The notes below the pieces were generated by a model. The model was not told the origin of the DNA and ran no database searches. It saw only the letters and a list, made by a program, of their open reading frames with translations. Positions 6,148-7,247 of a stretch of 7,247 nt of DNA are shown here, in pieces; the first letter of the stretch is position 1, and the number at the start of each line of letters is the position of its first letter. Source of the stretch: Acidobacteriota bacterium (GTDB taxonomy: Bacteria > Acidobacteriota > Terriglobia > UBA7540); the NCBI GenBank assembly GCA_003171295.1, contig PMYF01000689.1, forward strand, positions 2,855 to 10,101, read 5' to 3'. Position numbers and translations under genes: made by a program.

Positions 6148-6193
6148 GCGCCGGTTTCACCCGCACGGCGGGAGGACCGGCGCTTTAGTTTTT
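6148..6193 (+). terminator. Strong Rho-independent terminator after pnp
   Basis: GCGCCGGT (6148-6155) pairs perfectly with ACCGGCGC (6176-6183). An inner CCCGC-ACG-GCGGG hairpin (6160-6172) sits in the loop. TTTAGTTTTT follows at once. It closes the pnp transcript. Confidence 0.88.
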
Positions 6194-6216
6194 GGCAGGG
6201 GCCGCCCACACCTCGC

Positions 6217-6364
6217 GAAGCTGTGAAAAAATAAACAATCTCACGCCAAGACACCAAGGTGCAAAGACTCGCAAAAACAACAGCTTTGTTTTCTTTGCGC
6301 CTTCTACGACTTTGCGCCTTGGCGTGAAATGCTTTTGCTCATCCCGGGATATCTTCACAGCTTC
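6217..6364. repeat. Nested inverted-repeat element with CTTTGCG motifs (MITE/REP-like)
   Basis: An outer perfect 11-bp inverted repeat, GAAGCTGTGAA (6217-6227) and TTCACAGCTTC (6354-6364), encloses an inner imperfect palindrome spanning 6241-6327. The inner palindrome has a perfect 10-bp base, TCACGCCAAG (6241-6250) with CTTGGCGTGA (6318-6327), a mismatched middle with GCAAAG on one side and CTTTGCG on the other, and a 7-bp apical stem AAAACAA (6274-6280) with TTGTTTT (6286-6292). The right arm contains CTTTGCGCCTT twice (6293-6303 and 6310-6320). Palindromes of this CTTTGCG/CGCAAAG type recur in intergenic regions of many bacterial genomes as I recall them. No transposase is present and no clean target duplication is visible, so mobility is inferred. 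Open frames crossing it are not credible genes. Confidence 0.6.
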
Positions 6365-6377
6365 ACCTGCTCCGGGA
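6342..6377 (+). repeat. Secondary inverted repeat TCCCGG/CCGGGA
   Basis: TCCCGG (6342-6347) and CCGGGA (6372-6377) form a 6-bp stem with a 24-base loop that includes the right outer arm of the nested element. It would compete with folding of that element. It may be chance in GC-rich DNA. Confidence 0.25.
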
Positions 6378-6409
6378 CCCAAAATCCAGCGTCCAAACCT
6401 TAAATTATT

Positions 6410-6438
6410 TTGCGGCGTTACGGGGGTTCTGGTAGAAT
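6410..6438 (+). promoter_or_regulatory. Candidate promoter for the PPK2 gene
   Basis: TTGCGG (6410-6415) is separated by 17 bases from TAGAAT (6433-6438, 5 of 6 to consensus), which has TGG immediately before it, an extended -10. It lies downstream of the pnp terminators and the repeat element, and just after an AT-rich patch (AAATTATTTT, 6402-6411). Transcription would start near 6445, giving a leader of about 124 bases. Confidence 0.5.
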
Positions 6439-6445
6439 CCGCGCC

Positions 6446-6561
6446 CGGATGGTGCGATGCTTTCGCGTCGAACTTAGGCGTTACCACGCCATCGCCGGAT
6501 AACCTGCTTGTGATGTGCTTCTTCGCGCTCGCTTGTGCCCGTTGTCTTAACCTGCAGGAGG
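6446..6561 (+). promoter_or_regulatory. Leader region of the PPK2 gene with possible structure and ribosome binding site
   Basis: The stretch before the gene contains a 5-bp hairpin GGCGT-TACC-ACGCC (6477-6490). It also contains a bulged 7-bp pairing of CGGATGG (6446-6452) with CCATCGCCG (6489-6497); the two overlap at 6489-6490 and so cannot both form completely. It ends in a strong Shine-Dalgarno AGGAGG (6556-6561), 7 bases before the ATG. I do not recognise a known riboswitch in it. Confidence 0.3.
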
Positions 6562-6568
6562 AAAAGCC

Positions 6569-7247
6569 ATGGGGTATCTCGACAAGCTCGATCTCAACAG
6601 CAAACTGGAATCGAAGGGTGAATACGAAGAGCTGCTGCAAGAGTATCAGTTCAGGCTTCTGAAGTTGCAGCGCAAGATTATCGAAAAGCGCATCCCCCTC
6701 GCCATAGCCTACGAAGGGTGTGACGCGGCCGGCAAGGGAGGAAACATCAAGCGGCTGACCGAAGCCCTTGACCCCCGCGGCTATGAAGTGCATCCGATCG
6801 GGGCCCCCAGTTCTGGCGAGAAAGCGACACATTGGTTGCGCCGCTTCTGGCTGCGGCTGCCGCCACGCGGCCGCATCGGTATCTTCGACCGCACCTGGTA
6901 TGGGCGCGTGTTGGTGGAGCGCGTTGAGAAGTTTGCGAAGAAAGAGGAGTGGCAACGCGCCTACCGTGAGATCAACGAATTTGAACGCACGCTGACTGAC
7001 GACGGCTTGGTGCTGGTCAAGTTCTGGATACACATTTCCAAAAAAGAGCAGCTCGATCGCTTCAAGAAGCGCGAAAAGGATCCCTGGAAGAACTGGAAGC
7101 TGACCGAAGAGGATTGGCGCAACCGCGACAAGTGGGACGACTACATCGCAGCCCTGGAAGAGATGTTCGAGAAAACCGACACGGAGCATGCTCCCTGGAC
7201 CATCGTGGAGGGCAACTGGAAGTGGTGGGCGCGGATCAAGGCCTTGA
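6569..7247 (+). CDS. PPK2-family polyphosphate kinase/phosphotransferase (N-terminal part, runs off window)
   Basis: PPK2 enzymes move phosphate between inorganic polyphosphate and nucleotides (AMP, ADP or GDP, depending on class). The 226 visible codons start MGYLDKLDLN at an ATG with AGGAGG 7 bases upstream. Motifs seen are the P-loop EGCDAAGKGGNIKR (residues 49-62, K56), the lid-like GAPSSGEKATHWLRRFW (78-94), and the Walker B region GIFDRTWYGRVLVERVE (104-120, D107-R108). The C-terminal part of the domain has DPWKNWKLTEEDW, then PWTIVEGNWKWWARIKAL at the window edge. The APSSGEK and FDRTWYGR style resembles polyphosphate:AMP phosphotransferases, which often carry two such domains, but only one domain is visible, so substrate and full length are open. 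The P-loop Cys51 replaces the Arg, Trp or Met I usually expect. It has its own candidate promoter and is probably independent of pnp. Confidence 0.9.
   Translation, partial: MGYLDKLDLNSKLESKGEYEELLQEYQFRLLKLQRKIIEKRIPLAIAYEGCDAAGKGGNIKRLTEALDPRGYEVHPIGAPSSGEKATHWLRRFWLRLPPRGRIGIFDRTWYGRVLVERVEKFAKKEEWQRAYREINEFERTLTDDGLVLVKFWIHISKKEQLDRFKKREKDPWKNWKLTEEDWRNRDKWDDYIAALEEMFEKTDTEHAPWTIVEGNWKWWARIKAL

Noticed and set aside
6192..6662. 156-codon plus-strand frame across the repeat element
   Set aside because: Its translation is the typical artefact of CTTTGCG palindromes, and it overlaps the PPK2 start in another frame. There is no ribosome binding site.
6185..7189. 334-codon open frame on the minus strand
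   Set aside because: It lies antisense to the well-supported PPK2 gene and crosses a terminator and the palindromic repeat. It resembles no family I recognise, so it is a shadow frame of GC-rich coding DNA.
1..7247. CRISPR array, tRNA, rRNA, phage or transposase genes
   Set aside because: I saw no regularly spaced direct repeats, tRNA-like cloverleaf, rRNA stretches or mobile-element proteins.
3957..7247. Functional link between pnp and the PPK2 gene as one system
   Set aside because: A strong terminator, a repeat element and a separate promoter candidate lie between them. Adjacency alone does not support a shared system.

Overview
The window is about 7.2 kb of GC-rich chromosomal DNA with six recognisable genes. 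The Tol/Exb proton-channel pair implies a Gram-negative-type envelope. My best guess is Acidobacteriota, based on the overall style of the proteins, the tolQ-tolR-(tonB/tolA) order and the recN/rpsO/pnp neighbourhood. That assignment is an inference and I could not test it by search.

Layout. Positions 1-1292, minus strand: an envelope-energisation operon reading leftwards, tolQ (TTG start), tolR, then the first 21 codons of what is probably a TonB/TolA-type partner cut by the window edge. Positions 1293-1512: a 220-bp divergent control region with a candidate tolQ promoter, a palindrome touching the tolQ ribosome binding site, and a candidate extended -10 box and mini-ORF before recN. Positions 1513-3222, plus strand: recN, the SMC-like double-strand-break repair ATPase. 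Positions 3402-3671: rpsO (ribosomal protein S15) with its own plausible promoter and a clear intrinsic terminator. Positions 3957-6107: pnp (polynucleotide phosphorylase), preceded by a leader rich in inverted repeats and followed by one strong and one weaker terminator hairpin. Positions 6194-6568: a non-coding stretch holding a nested palindromic CTTTGCG-type element and then a candidate promoter and leader. Positions 6569-7247: the N-terminal 226 codons of a PPK2-family polyphosphate kinase/phosphotransferase, open at the right edge.

How the genes fit together. TolQ and TolR form an inner-membrane proton-driven motor that would act on the partially visible partner. RecN acts in recombination repair. 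S15 and PNPase are the classic rpsO-pnp neighbours (30S assembly and RNA turnover). Here a strong terminator separates them, so pnp expression needs readthrough or a promoter I could not identify.

The coding content is housekeeping, and I see no new multi-gene system. The most interesting signals are non-coding: a perfect 9-bp complement of the tolR Shine-Dalgarno region placed directly behind the tolQ stop codon (a possible translational-coupling switch), the nested inverted-repeat element between pnp and the PPK2 gene, and the structured pnp leader.
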